From: Epiperipatus broadwayi
Taxonomy: Eukaryota; Onychophora; Udeonychophora; Euonychophora; Peripatidae
DNA length: 64,000 nucleotides
Assembly: GCA_028023455.1 (NCBI GenBank)
Contig: JAQFVV010006293.1
Span: 2,369,844-2,433,843, forward strand
Direction of reading: 5' to 3'
Each line of letters starts with the position of its first letter. Position 1 is the first letter of the stretch. The notes under the pieces are model-generated. The model made no database searches. It saw nothing but the letters and a program-made list of their open reading frames with translations, and was not told the DNA's origin. Position numbers and translations under genes: made by a program. Below, piece after piece: positions 12,954 through 25,611 of the stretch.

Positions 12954-14192
12954 GTAAAAATCTTGGTTCCCAATAGTACTGCGGGAATGATAATAGGAAA
13001 AGGTGGTAACTATATTAAGCAGATCAAAGAAGAAAGTGGTGCCTATATTCAAATCTCCCAAAAGGCTAAAGAGCAAACTTTAACTGAACGTTGCATCACA
13101 GTTATTGGAGATATGGAGCACAATAAAAAAGCCTGTTCTCTTATTCTGGGAAAAATTATGGAGGATCCTCAGAGTAATAGCAATCCCAATGTCAGCTATG
13201 CTGATGTTACAGGACCGGTGGCCAATTTTAACCCAACAGGTTCACCCTTTGCCAATACAACATCCATGACTATTCATAATTCTACAGCCAATCTTGCAAA
13301 TACATTATTGGGAAATCTGGCTTTAAAACTAAGTGGAGCTAACACCAATGCAATAGGACTTGGTCCTTCAGTCGCATCTAATCTTAACACTGGACAGCTA
13401 TTAGAAAATCTTCAGACTACTCTTCGTAATAGTGGTTTTTCTGATCAGGCTACAAATGAAATCACAGCAGCTATGAATACATTAGCCAGTTATGGAATTC
13501 TTGGACTTGGATTAGGCATGAGCAGTCTTGGTGCTCTTTCTCTTGGCTCACCTACAACAGCTGGACTCTTAAATGCAAGTACTAATTCCTCTACTGCTAA
13601 TCTTCTTGTTAATAATTCTGGAGTAACATCACCCGTTGTTGCTAATAAAATGGGTGGAGCTATGGTAGGTGGAGAGAATGTTTTTGGTCCAATTGGAAGT
13701 ACTGCATCTGATATTGGCAATGGATTCTGTCCATCCACCACTCCTACCAGTGCATCTGCGAGATCTGCAGATAGGTTTGGTATTCAATCTGACCATACTT
13801 TTGATTTGTTTAATAAACGAAGTAATAATGGAAACTCTTCTAGCTCCAACTATAATTCAAATTCTTTTGGTCTTGGACCTCAGATAGCTGGTTTGAATAA
13901 AAGTCCAACTCCTAATGATAAATCTGATCCTAATCTTGCAGAGATTGAAATTCATGAAAACATAGTGGGAGCCATTTTAGGTCAAGGAGGAAGAGCTTTA
14001 GTTGAAATTCAGCAGTTTAGTGGTGCAAATATTCAGATTTCCAAGAAAGGTGTATATTCTCCTGGTACTCGAAACCGCATTGTAACAATAACAGGAAATC
14101 CTAATTGTGTACATTTGGCCCAGTTTTTAATACAACAGCGTATTAGTCAAGAAGAAGCCAAGCGGGCCAGACAGAACAATTTTGCACTGTGA
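12954..14192 (+). CDS. Nova: Nova RNA-binding protein, last coding exon (KH2, linker, KH3)
   Basis: This exon encodes the last 412 residues of a Nova (Drosophila pasilla-like) splicing regulator. It starts at 12954, directly after the acceptor AG, in frame with the exon at 6623-6777. KH2 spans about residues 1-73: VKILVPNSTAG, the RNA-binding GxxG loop GKGG at 15-18, and DPQS at the end. The conserved linker VSYADVTGPVANFNPTGSP follows. Residues about 85-325 are Ser/Asn/Gly/Leu-rich and contain a helical patch near 145-190 that is also present in pasilla. KH3 begins near residue 330 and keeps VGAIL, SGA.IQISKKG and PGTRNR.VTITG. Its GxxG loop is GQGG (343-346), where vertebrate Nova has GKGG. 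The protein ends RARQNNFAL, close to the pasilla C-terminus (RARQ). It is a single long 3' exon with the stop at 14190-14192. Family assignment is very secure; the orthologue name rests on KH2/KH3 similarity. Confidence 0.96.
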   Translation, partial: VKILVPNSTAGMIIGKGGNYIKQIKEESGAYIQISQKAKEQTLTERCITVIGDMEHNKKACSLILGKIMEDPQSNSNPNVSYADVTGPVANFNPTGSPFANTTSMTIHNSTANLANTLLGNLALKLSGANTNAIGLGPSVASNLNTGQLLENLQTTLRNSGFSDQATNEITAAMNTLASYGILGLGLGMSSLGALSLGSPTTAGLLNASTNSSTANLLVNNSGVTSPVVANKMGGAMVGGENVFGPIGSTASDIGNGFCPSTTPTSASARSADRFGIQSDHTFDLFNKRSNNGNSSSSNYNSNSFGLGPQIAGLNKSPTPNDKSDPNLAEIEIHENIVGAILGQGGRALVEIQQFSGANIQISKKGVYSPGTRNRIVTITGNPNCVHLAQFLIQQRISQEEAKRARQNNFAL

Positions 14193-16339
14193 TACTTACA
14201 ATTTTAAAAGAGAGAGAGAGAAACTCAGAAAAAAAAAAGTAAAACAAAAAAAAAAAATTCAAAAAGAAAAAGAAAAAAACAAAAAAAAAATAATAAGAAG
14301 AAAAAATATATAAGAAAAAATGAAGAGGGGGGAAAAAAAGAAAGAAAATGCATATTTTTCATTATCTTTGTTTCATCTTTTATTCCAGGCATACCCAGAT
14401 TTTCCAGGTTTCAAAAGCCTGGTTTTTCATCGCCAAACTGACGATAAATGAAAATGAATTTTTCAGTTGAAGGCTATCCGTATAATGTATGTGTGTATAT
14501 GTAGATATTTATGTTCATGCATGTATTTGTGCATATATGAATATATATTTACACTTTCACGCACTCACACATACCTATAAAGGATTTGTACGAATACCCA
14601 TTCATAATTTTCTTTGTTGTTTTGTTTATGATGGAAGAGAAATTAAAACAGAAAAAACATTTATTAAGTTTATATTTTCTATATAACTTATTTTGTATAA
14701 AATATAAAAAAAAAAAATATTTTGTTTACATTGTTTGGCGATGATAACTTGTTTAGTAATATTAGGCTCTTCATAAGTCCCTAACTCAGGAAATATCATC
14801 CTGGTTTGTATTGTTTTGCCTTCTTCCTTTCTTTTACTTTATCTTTCTTCCCAGTCACCATAGATTAGTCATATACTATTCCCAACATGACCTGTAGTGC
14901 TCAAATATGACAATCCATAATCACTTCCTAAATTCATACCTTTTTAAATATATTTTGTTTTGCCCTCAGGCATCAAACTTTAATGCTGAAGTGGGACCTC
15001 ATCTCATTTTCACATGTTAGTTCAGCATCTTTTTTTTTTCATTGTTATTGTTGTTACTCTATTTTCTTTATATGTACATTAAAGAGAATAAGTAGTCCAA
15101 CCATTTTCTTATAAACAATATATACAGCCATCAACTTACCAGAAAAAGAAGAATTAGCTTCTTAAGTCTTCAGCAGCTGCAGAATAAGGAGATCTAAAAA
15201 TTGATAAGTTATAAATCCTATTTGCCTTGTATTATCGCTTATCATTGTAAATGTCAATTCATTTTCCATACATAGTCTCTTTATTCTTTTTTTCATGATA
15301 GAAATAATTGTTTTCTTTATAATGCTTAGTAGATATTATTTAATAATCTGTATAAAAATTTCTCAACCTTTACAAAACAATTATGAGTTCAGTCATTTTT
15401 TTTCTTTGTTTCCTCTTTATATTTTATTTTTAGTAAATCTAATAGCATTTTTAAACTTTTTTTTTTTTTTTACATCACCATTCACTAATTTAAAATTAAC
15501 TTTTGTCATTAAAATATCCATTTTGTTGATTGTTTTGTTTTATATACACTTTTTTTTGTTGGTTCACTTTATTTTGTTTATATATATATATATGTATACT
15601 TTATTAAATTTAACTCAAATTGAGTTGACAGGTAATCAATGTATGGTTGGGAAAAATCCTTTGGTGGCAGTCAGTTGTATTCACTTTCATGGCTTGTTGT
15701 ATTTTCTTAGTGTTTATTATTATCGTTGTTGTTGTTGGATTTTTTATTTTTAATCAGTTCATTTTTGTGAAAGCAGAAACAAAGTAATAGATTACCATAA
15801 TGCAGCCATGGAATTTAAAATATAAATCCCTATCTGTTATTGTTCTGATTTGTGGCATCGGTATTAGATCATTAGTTGAATGCATTTCATAGCTCTGATG
15901 AACTATGCAGTTAATTGTCATGTTTTTTTTTTATTAATTGAAGAGACCAATAGTTTTGGAGTAGATAATTATTAAAAAAAAAAATTCATACCATTACATA
16001 GGAGCCTTATCATGACATCGTTGGAGTGTAGAAAAAAATACAAGTTAGTTTCCCTGTCGCCTTTGCTCACCTCTCCAATAGAAGGAATGTAGACACTCAG
16101 TCCAATGAACATTCCCAGTTTTTTCTTTTATTATTATTTTTTAAACTAAAAACTTACATTCTGGGGGAGGGGGGATTGAAATAATATTAAGGGCTGAAAC
16201 ATTTTTTTAAGCTAGTGATTTTTTTGTTATTATTATTAAAAAAAATGAATTAAGGCCTTATTATTTCAAAAAAAAAACAACAGGTAATACTCATAATTCT
16301 TAGGAGTGTCTTATATCAGTGCCTGTTTCAGACTTTTTT

Positions 16340-16358
16340 CCATTAACATCATCACCAC
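16340..16358 (+). promoter_or_regulatory. YCAY cluster in the putative Nova 3' UTR
   Basis: Four YCAY tetranucleotides (CCAT, TCAT, TCAC, CCAC) lie within 19 bases. Nova KH domains bind clustered YCAY in RNA, so this could be a self-binding site. The element is short and could occur by chance in 4.6 kb of sequence. Confidence 0.25.
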
Positions 16359-17328
16359 CAGCATACCAAAAGTTTTTTTTTTAATTCTTCCTTTCCTACA
16401 TTTTTATTACTATCATAAAACTATTACCATATATGCAAATATTTGATTTTGTTTTTTCTTTTACCATGGTTTTCATCATTTTCTTTGTTATTTTTTTTTA
16501 AGAGGGAATTTTTCAATTCTAAGTCCAGGCTTAATTGCCAAAACTTTTGCTTTTCCATTAACTTTTTTTAATGTTTTCGTGTGTATATATACATACACGC
16601 ACATGTATACATACATACATACATGCACTTAGATGTATGTATATAAAATGTTGGGGTTTTTTGGTCTTTAATATTAAATCAGGCTTCATTTTTTTTTCAT
16701 AAATTTAGATACATAGTAATATCTTCATCATAATATATATGTACACATAAATTTAATTATATACCGTACATTAATATGCATACTTATACTGTATATATGT
16801 ATGTATATATATATATATTAGCCACCATAGTAAAAAAGTATATACTATGACCAAAATATAATTGCATTGTTGTTGTTTTTTCATACTTTGTTTCAGAGTT
16901 ATATATATATATATACACACATGTTTGTTTTTATGGGAGGGAGGGAATGGGGTTCATTATTCTGTAATAGTTTAAAATCCTCATTGTGTGAATACTTCAC
17001 ACTTAGAACTTCCCCACACTATGTATAAGAAAAAAGTAAATAAGTTCCCCATTTAATAACTGTAAAAAAAAATCCTAGAAGCCAACTTATATATATATAT
17101 ATAGAATTTAATTATAATGACTTGTTTCATTTTTTATTATTATTATTTAAAAAACTAGTCATCAAATCACTAGTCACTAAATATTCTCTATAAGGGGGAA
17201 CTGCTGTCACAGGATCAGTCTATATAGAAAGCTGTTACAAAATATGTAAATTTTTCAAGCAAAATGTTGTTTGTATTTAATTATTAAAATCTAATATATA
17301 TTAACTTTAAAAAGTTCAATGTTCTGTA

Positions 17329-17334
17329 AATAAA
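17329..17334 (+). terminator. Candidate polyadenylation signal AATAAA (1)
   Basis: An AATAAA hexamer lies 3.1 kb after the Nova stop, with T-rich sequence about 30-60 bases downstream. The context TGTAAATA immediately before it is also a Pumilio-type motif. This would give a shorter 3' UTR isoform. Confidence 0.3.
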
Positions 17335-18519
17335 GCAATGAGGGAACTGCATAATTTATCTTATTTCTCCTTCCATCATTTTTTTTTTAATTTTATTTAT
17401 TTATTCATAGTATATTAGTGGTTTTGTCTAAATGTTCAATTTAAATTAAGCATTTAAATTTTTATACCTCTGATTGGGGGATTATTTTTTATTATTATTA
17501 ACATTTGAAGGTACAAGTATTCCACAACATGCAATGCACAAGTTGAGTGCTACTTTATTTTTATGTCGAAACTGCAAAAGTACAATTCTATTGATATAAA
17601 TATGTAATAGTTTTATAGTCTATATACATATGTATATACACATGCATATTTACATACACATAAAAAAATTGTGATATATATGACAGTATTCTGTACATAT
17701 ATGTATATTGTTCTTGTAACAGCTTTCCTACACAGTGTTAGATTATTAGAAAGTAACAGTGCTGGAGACACTGATATTGTAAATGGAGTTTCACAGTAGA
17801 TAAAACAGGGTTTTGATAGCTTTGCAAGATGTGAATTTTATATTATGGCATCACCCATTATTCAAATAAGTGAATGTTGTAAATACTAAAGATGTCACTG
17901 TTCATTTTAAATTTTGTCACTGTGTATGTTAGAAGATTTGCATAATTAGCTAAACTATTTTATTTGTTAGCGCCTGTCACTCCTGACAGTCTAATTTTCC
18001 AGCTGTCACATGCTTCCGAAATATGAATTCATTTGAAAAATCTTGTTCCTAAAATACATCCAAGTTTATAAGGCGCTAGCAACTGTAATATAAATACATA
18101 TATTTTATTTCTTTTATAGTTTAACCATTCATTTCCTTGTATAAATACGCACCCACTGCACGTGCTTCCGTCCCAAGATTCATAACATATTTTTAAAAAA
18201 GTGATTGAACAAATTCTTTCCTGAGATATATATATATACATATAGTGGGGAATATAATGTAGATGGGTGTTAATTAGTTCACTTAGTCTTCACATATTGT
18301 GTGCATTACAAAATGGAGAAACTTGTCACTTTTCACTTCCATCCCACATGACAACTGTTGTCTCTCGTTGTGCCTTGATCTCCGTGCACGTCTTTATTGT
18401 TGGTTATTCCTGCTACAATTTGGGAGAACTTGGGGGATAAAAACTGTTGTTATGCTTCTTTCATTGGTGCTTAATTGACCACATGACAATCGCAAGGACA
18501 GCTGACTCTACCATGCGGC

Positions 18520-18525
18520 AATAAA
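18520..18525 (+). terminator. Candidate polyadenylation signal AATAAA (2)
   Basis: An AATAAA hexamer lies in the least AT-rich part of the putative 3' UTR (sequence around 18300-18560), where a chance hexamer is somewhat less likely than elsewhere. Confidence 0.35.
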
Positions 18526-18762
18526 ACTCTGAACTCTAAATCCCAGCAGAATATGAGCTCAAATCTGATTCTCACTCATTGTTCCAGTCATTTTCCTGTT
18601 GCCAAACTTTTATTTTCAGTTCATCCTTCGGCACATTATGTGGGATAATTGCTTATGTAAAGAAAGAAAATATCAGTCATGTTTTTTTTTTTTTTTTATT
18701 GTTTGTTTTTATTATTTTATTGTGGAGAATGGTCAAACCATGCTATGAATGGCTAAATGATA

Positions 18763-18768
18763 AATAAA
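18763..18768 (+). terminator. Candidate polyadenylation signal AATAAA (3)
   Basis: An AATAAA hexamer is followed within about 10-45 bases by GTTGGCAAGTTTG and then a long T run (18804-18815), the usual downstream GU/U-rich arrangement. It is the last good candidate before sequence resembling intergenic DNA. Confidence 0.4.
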
Positions 18769-18780
18769 GTTGGCAAGTTT

Positions 18781-20842
18781 GAACTTAAAAACATCTTGTT
18801 TACTTTTTTTTTTTAATACATTATAAAACACACTACAATTATCTAATTAAAAATATTTACAATTTTTAAAAAATATGTGGCTATGTGCATTATCTAATGT
18901 TTCACTTATGTAAACACTGTCTACAATTGTAAAAATCCAAATATAGATTTTTAATCTTATATGTAATATTAAATTTAATGTGCTTTTTAAAAATAAAAAT
19001 AGTCTAGTCATTATTAGAAAATTTATATTCTGGAATTTTACAATTTATAAATTATGACATAATTTCTCATCCATTTGAATTTTTTTGTTATTATTGTCAT
19101 GAAAATTAATTCATCATACCAATTTGCATACCTAATATAAGTTATAAGTTGGTAAAACTATTTTATATAATTTTTTTAGCTTGAACTTTATGATTGTGAC
19201 ACAAGAAAATAAAACATATTGAGATTTGTTTGAAAAGTGAGAATGAATTTTAAAATATACATGATTAACATCAATATTTGCTTGATATTGCTTTCCATCT
19301 TAAATAAAATTATTGTAGTATTTTACTGTTCGAAATGAGAACTATATTACAACAATCCTGATATTACAATTAGCAGATATCTTCTACCTATATAAAAATA
19401 AACTTTATATGTATATTTGTTTTATGTATCCTTTTTTTTTTTTTTAATCAAATGCAACATTCTACAATTGACCACTTTTTTCTAAAGGAAGATAACTAAA
19501 TCATTCTGCTTTTATTATTTCCTCATAAGAATCTTCCCTGATTCATAACATTTTTATTACTTCTCTATTTATAATGTTTGCACCTTTTTTATATATCATA
19601 TTCTAAATATCCATCTTCCCCCAATCTCTAATTCACAAGTGGTAAAGTTTCTGCGCACATATTCCAGATCTTCACTCACATTTTGTCATTTCCTGTTTCT
19701 TTATAAAATACGAAACACATAAACATATTATTTAATCAACTAATAAAGCAGTCTTTTGTATTAAATCCTATATTACAGTTTTCAATCTTTTTTTACTTCT
19801 CATTATAACCCCCCCCCCCAATAAAATGTACTAATTATTTCCCAGTCTAATATCTTAATGCTTGATTTTCATTCCTTTTTTTTTTTTAATTTGAATATTT
19901 CCAGAAATATTTCGTTATGCTCTTTTTATTTTATCAATCCTATTCGTTATTGTTTTACCTTTGTTTTCTAAATTTTTAATTTTTTTTATATTCTTAAATA
20001 TTCATTCTACTTTTTGTCTTTATAATTTAACTTAATATTAGAGTGGGGATCTGTAAGTTAAAAGATTCTGCATGCATTTCTAGCTGAGGAAAGTATATAT
20101 GTGCATATCCTGTCACAAAATCCTTACAACTGAAAAACCATATACTTAATTTTACTTGGTCTTTTCTAGATATTATTTATATACATATATTAAATATATC
20201 TTAATTAAAACAAATAATTAACAATTTTAGCATATAGAATTCTAGGTTTAACACTAAATTTATTTATTTTTTTTTAGCTATACTTTTCAACTTAATTAAA
20301 TAAATCTTGGTTTTTTTTTAAATCACGAAATACACTTCTGCAAAGTTATTTTTTTATGAATCGATTTTCAGCCTTTCAAAGATTTCCTATTTACCACTCT
20401 TAATAAGTCATATGCAGTATAACTTTTCTCTAGCAGTCATATTGTGAGATAATTAATGGACAACATAACTCTATAAAGCCACTACTTGCTTGATGTCTTT
20501 CTGACGATGTTTCAGTTGGGATTTCAAAAACTTTTGTTAGATTTGTTTTATATACATTTTATTTTCCAACATTTTACTCCATTTCTTCTTATTTATCTCT
20601 ATTCTTAATCGTTGATCATTTTTTGCTTTTCAGTATTTCTTGATAAAAATGAAAATTTTTACTTCAAAATCAGATTTATTTATTTTTTTTTAAATATTTC
20701 TTTCACATTATGACTTTAAATTATCAAACATTTAATTTAAAAATCAATATCAATCAGAAGAGAATACTATTTGCTTACATTTTATTGCTCCTTGTGACAT
20801 CTTTTTCTGTCTTGAAATGAAAATTATTTAAGTTTTTATTCT
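18781..20842. other. AT-rich intergenic sequence, no gene seen
   Basis: No open frame with a recognisable protein pattern occurs on either strand. The second half (about 19550-20750) is pyrimidine-rich on the + strand with C and T runs, similar in style to the minus-strand LINE debris that begins near 21.5 kb. No specific LINE motif could be read here. Confidence 0.5.
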
Positions 20843-20923
20843 CATATGTCATAGCATCGGCGGGACGCGGACCCACCCCCGTCTGCAACCAACTACTTGC
20901 TTGCAAGGCGGGTGCGATAACTG
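20843..20923 (-). mobile_element. tRNA-derived SINE, copy 1 (5' end diverged)
   Basis: On the minus strand this matches the SINE copies at 25625 and 56940: a CTTGCAAGCAAGTAGTTGG core, GTTGCAGACGG, a box B-like block (here GGGTCCGCGTCCC), then the shared tail GATGCTATGACATATG. It is a GC-rich island in AT-rich DNA. The 5' head with TTAGCCGA is not recognisable in this copy, and no clear target duplication is seen. Confidence 0.75.
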
Positions 20924-21529
20924 CATCATATTGTATAAGTTTTTTTTTTTTAATCAAATATATTTTTTGCTAATTATAGTTCTACTTTTTTTTCCGATTT
21001 ATATTGGTAATTAAAATCATGATTAATCAACTTTAAAGAAATTGAGATGTGATGACTCAGAACTCCGGCTAGAAATTTTTATGTTTAAAATTGAGCAATG
21101 TTAGATTTTTTTTAAAGGAGTTGAAATATAGTTCTTATTATCCAGATGTATATATTATCCAATGTTTGTCTGCCCAATCTGGCTGATTACTTTATATATA
21201 ATAAAATAAAAAGCATATGGCATACTATTAAAATGAGTATGTATTTTAAGTTTACTATAATCAGAAATCTTTACAGAGGGCACGGGAATTTTTTTTGATA
21301 ATTTTTATAAATAAAAAAAAAGGTAAAATATTAACTTGGACTTAAGGCTAGAGAACTTATAAAATTACTATTAGGACAAAATGTCATTTCTTTATATGCG
21401 CATCTGTGTTTGTGGAAAATTCACTATTCTCATTCATAATTTTCAACAATTATTAATATGTTGCAAGATAAAGATTTCTCTGAATTCAATTTGGGTTCTC
21501 TGAATTATAACCTACTCTCCTGCAAACTT

Positions 21530-23730
21530 TTTCATTTCACATATAATCTATTTCTAGGTCTCTTAATTCTCTTAGGCTCCAATTTAAAACTTTAGTTATC
21601 CTTCTGTAATCATTATTTGTACTATCTCGTATTTCTATTTTGACATGTAGGTTAACTACACTACATTTTGTCATAGTTTGCTATGTGATGTGCGGTCTTT
21701 ATATTACCTTTTTCATTAATTGTCCAAATCTTAGACCAATAATTAAGCCCTAGTAAACACATTTATTAAAAATGTCTTTTTTTCTGTCAAACACATAAGA
21801 ATTTTTTTTTTCTAATAAGTTATTTTTGCTGAAGCACTCCATCCAAATTTAATAATTCAAACCAAAAAATTTATAATTGTTAATTTCATCTAGTTTATAT
21901 TATTTTTGAGAAGCCATTGAAATTTTTTTAAATATTTTTAGCATTATCTTAAATCTTTTAAAGATAAATTTGCAAATTATTGTTTGCAAAAAAAAAAAAA
22001 GAACACCATCATCTATAAAATCTTTTGATTTAATCTCCATTTATTCGTATTTTTTTTGCTTCCATTTTTAGCAAATACTTCATTAAAACTACTGTAAAAA
22101 GTTTTTAAAATATACAATAATTCTTGTTATATATCACTATATATCGCAATTGCTGCAGTGTATTTTCATTGATATTATTTAAAAATATTGTGAGTATATG
22201 TCTTGATGTTCCAAAGTTTTAATCATCACTGAAATGCTTTTTTATAATTTACAAGTCCAAATTGTAATGATAGTTCATACATGTGATCTATACTGTAACC
22301 ACTTTTAAATTCAACCTGTTCTTTAATTGGTTTATATCCAAAGTTCACTGTAGATAAGTTATGATCTTAGTAAAAATCTTATATAGAACTCATAGAAGAC
22401 TGATAAGAATGTAATTCCTAATGCCTTTTTTAACTTTTCTTAAATATTGATATCACTATTGCATTCATTTTTATCATCTAGTATATCTTTTTTTATTTAG
22501 ACAATTGATGCATTTTTTGTCCTTTTAGAACTATTTAATGATTTTATTAATCTCTGAAGCTTTTACATTCTTCATAATTTAATTGCACATCACATTTTTT
22601 TTATTTGAAATGCTTGCTATTTCTAATAATGACATTATTGTAATTTATTTTTCATTTCTTTATTACTACAAATTTCTTTACAGAATTCTTCCACACACTT
22701 GTTGATGAGATTCCTGTTATTAATAATTGTTCCATGTTTTTTTCCTTCTAATTATTGAAATAATTTTACTTTCAATACTAAAATGTTATAATTTTGGATT
22801 TTTTTTTCTAATCTTTAGTTTTCCTTGCTCCTCCATAATTGTTTCCTTGTGTCATCTTTAATTTTTTAAAGTCATTTACAGAACTAATATTCAATTTTTC
22901 TAAGTTGCTCATTTTTAATTGTTTTATATTATTATTATTTTTGGTTGCATTGCTTTGTCTTAATAAAATAATTTTTGGTGAATCTTATTAACAGAGTTCC
23001 TTTCAAATCTGAACCATCTTCAGAGTTTAATATTTTAAAATGATTTGTATGTTTTTAAATTCATTGAAGTATTTCTAAAAGTTATGGCGATTTTGTCACT
23101 TTTTGTCTGTTTAACTTTGCGTTAACACATATCTAATATCTCATTAATATATTATCATTTTAGTATTAAAACTATTACATGCATTATAGTTTTGAAACAT
23201 ATTCTCTGTTCATCAAAATGTAATCTAACTTCCATGTCCTTACTCCTCTATGTCTTCATCTTTTTCCTATTTTCTCTATGCCTTCATTTTTTTTCCTATT
23301 TCCTCTAGAATTATTTTTTTTAAAAAATCAAAAACTATAATTTTGTTATTTACCTCTCTGAATTTCATAAATCTTTGTCTTCTGTTTAGTCTATTACTTT
23401 AAATTTACCCACATTTCCATCATTCAAACATTTTCTAATCTGGCATTTAAATTTTCAATGACAATTTTTAAATATTTGCTAAGTATTCAATTTCTTATTG
23501 TAATGAGAATTTGTTGGAGCAAACATTTGAATAACTAATTTTGTAACTTTGAATCTTCTCACTTTTGTTCTTTTATTTATAAGAAATCCCAATCGCTTTT
23601 AATATTTGTGCCTTTATCAAAAACTATATATCTGCTTTTTATATTAATTGTATCTTCATTTTTTCTTCTTATCTCACACTTGACTTTGTCCTATTTAACA
23701 ATAGTAGTTTGTTTTTTTTATCTTCCTTTA
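21530..23730 (-). pseudogene. Decayed RTE-type LINE remnant
   Basis: Read on the minus strand, this region is colinear with the better preserved copy at 58840-61200. Shared blocks include the 3' end (near 21560-21590, matching 58830-58880), the block around 22390-22480 (matching 59870-59950, with 'taattcctaatg' in both) and the stretch between them. Frameshifts and stops are dense, so no long open frame remains. The similarity places it in the same apurinic-endonuclease/RT family; it is an old fossil. Confidence 0.5.
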
Positions 23731-23937
23731 TTATCTTTAGCTTAAATAGCAAAATAAAAGGTTATCATTGATGATAGCCTTCATTTGTAAACTTTTTTTA
23801 TCCTTATCGCTGTCTGTCTTTAACCACTAACTATTATCTTGGCTGCTGGTGACTTTGCAGTTTACTGAAATCTAAGAAGTATTTTTTTTTTGTCATAAAT
23901 TTAAATATTAAAAAATGGTATTTGTATATAATTTTAT

Positions 23938-24062
23938 AAATTCAACTTTTGAGTGCTTGGATGCTATTGTAAGAAAAGCTTATAAATACATTTTGAATCA
24001 AACTTAGTACTTTTGGGTCTACTTTTCTTACAATAGTATCCAAGCACTCAGTAGTTGAATTT
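23938..24062. mobile_element. Foldback element (MITE-like), 125 bp
   Basis: Two arms of about 40 bases (23938-23978 and 24021-24062) are near-perfect reverse complements: GAGTGCTTGGATGCTATTG on the left and CAATAGTATCCAAGCACTC on the right. They flank a loop of about 42 bases. Such palindromes are typical of short non-autonomous DNA elements. No coding sequence is present. Confidence 0.7.
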
Positions 24063-25611
24063 ACAATTGCATAAGAAATGTTGCTATTTTCATGAATTAC
24101 AGGCTAATTTTATAGGTAATCAAGCCACAAATTATGTAGTGTTTGAGCACAACATCCATTCCATTGGTTAAACTGACTTTATTTTGCTTTACTCAGCCTA
24201 GAATCAATTCAGGAACTTGTGGCTTATAAGTATGTCACTCTATTACTATAGTAAATTTCACTGCCCTGCAAATAAGAGTGTGGTTAGTTGCAGAAGATAT
24301 ATCTATAGTTCCACACCAAATAGTGGATCGATCTCAACAATTGCATTCAAGTAATAAAATTGTTGCTTGAAAAATGGTAAAGTTCTAGAACTGAAAGTAT
24401 GTATTAGAGTTAAGGTTAAATCCAAGACTAGCTTTTAAATCCAATCCACTGTTGCATAGGGCTTCATTATTCAAGCATAATTAACCTTTAGTTTTCAAAT
24501 CCATCAATCTACAATTGTATTAAATCCATTCATATATATATATTCTGCCCTCAGAAACTGTCAAGCACCTGAAAAGAAAAATGTACGTTGATGCTCAAGA
24601 TAAAAGCCAGAAAATTTATTGTACTGATTTAGGTATAATTTAGTACAGAAATTTATATTTCTTTTTTTAATTGCAGAATATGACAGTCAAATGACTAAAT
24701 ATATATGTGGTAAATACCATGCATGTGCTTATATGCAGAAAATAAATTAGCAATCCATTAATAAATTATCAATAACAACAAAAAATAATATACAGTATAT
24801 GGTTAATTTTAATTGTCATATATCAGATGAAATGATTATAAATAAAATCTGATTATTCAGCAAAAATGATTAAAATTGGTGAGAGAGAAAAGGATTCATG
24901 ATTAATAAATAGACAAATGAAGTCATATCCACTGTACCATCTATGAAGAAAGAAAAGTATTTTATTGTATGGTAATTGTGCCACATCAATAACCATGATT
25001 ATTACATTTATGTTTCAGGTGATTGGCCCAGTTATTAGTCACGGTGGATGCCAGTTGTATTTTTTGAAATAAAGAGATTGTCATTCATTATTTTGGTCAT
25101 TAATAGTTGGTAGTCTTAATGATAATAGCATTGATGAGATCATATTGAGCTATATATAATTTATATGAATCTCTTACATACTACTTGTCTTTGCTCTTTT
25201 TCGCATTTTCTTTTACTTTGGTGTATTCAATCACTAAGTTTAGTATAAGGTATAGTCATGTGCCTTTCTTGCCATCTCTGATTGTGACAATAGAATTAGA
25301 ATGTGTGACAAACCTTTTGCTCTTGAATTGCATTTACAGCAATTCTGATGCCTCTTTTTTCTGGAATTATAGAATGGGCATATTGGCTTGCAAATAGTTT
25401 CCAATACTGATGCTGATATGGTTATAGGATATTAAAAGTTTAAAAATATTATGCACATAAATATTAATAAAATAGTGCATATGAAAAAAAATTTCAAATG
25501 TGTAAAAATTTAGTTAGCTAATAAATAGTTGTAAGATCATCCATTGCTCCGAATTTAAAGATATTCATTAGTTGCAATTACGACTTAATTTCTATGCATA
25601 TTTTTACTTAA
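24063..25611. other. Intergenic sequence, no gene seen
   Basis: Nothing is recognisable. The open frame at 25185-25397 has no family pattern. Short inverted matches (AGCCACAA near 24124, TTGTGGCT near 24219) are too small to call. Confidence 0.5.

Larger units (their letters stand above)
14193..18780 (+). other. Nova: Probable long 3' untranslated region of Nova
   Basis: The sequence after the stop has no supported gene. It begins with an A-rich and (GA)n stretch (14205-14345), then alternates AT-rich sequence with (TATG/CATA)n tracts (about 16570-16640, 16790-16820, 17085-17102, 17620-17700). Nova transcripts usually carry long 3' UTRs, and several AATAAA hexamers follow, so the exon may extend 3-4.6 kb beyond the stop. 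The slightly less AT-rich stretch around 17930-18560 supports transcribed, constrained sequence up to there. The open frame at 15295-15753 is a T-rich low-complexity frame rich in F, I, L and Y, so I do not call it a gene. Confidence 0.5.

Noticed and set aside
13490-13741. 83-codon frame antisense to the Nova exon
   Set aside because: It is a shadow of the Nova coding sequence in the linker region.
13669-13887. 72-codon + strand frame overlapping Nova
   Set aside because: It is an out-of-frame shadow of the Nova coding exon.
15295-15753. 152-codon + strand open frame
   Set aside because: It is T-rich low-complexity sequence (runs of F, L, I and Y) lying in the likely 3' UTR; no domain and no context.
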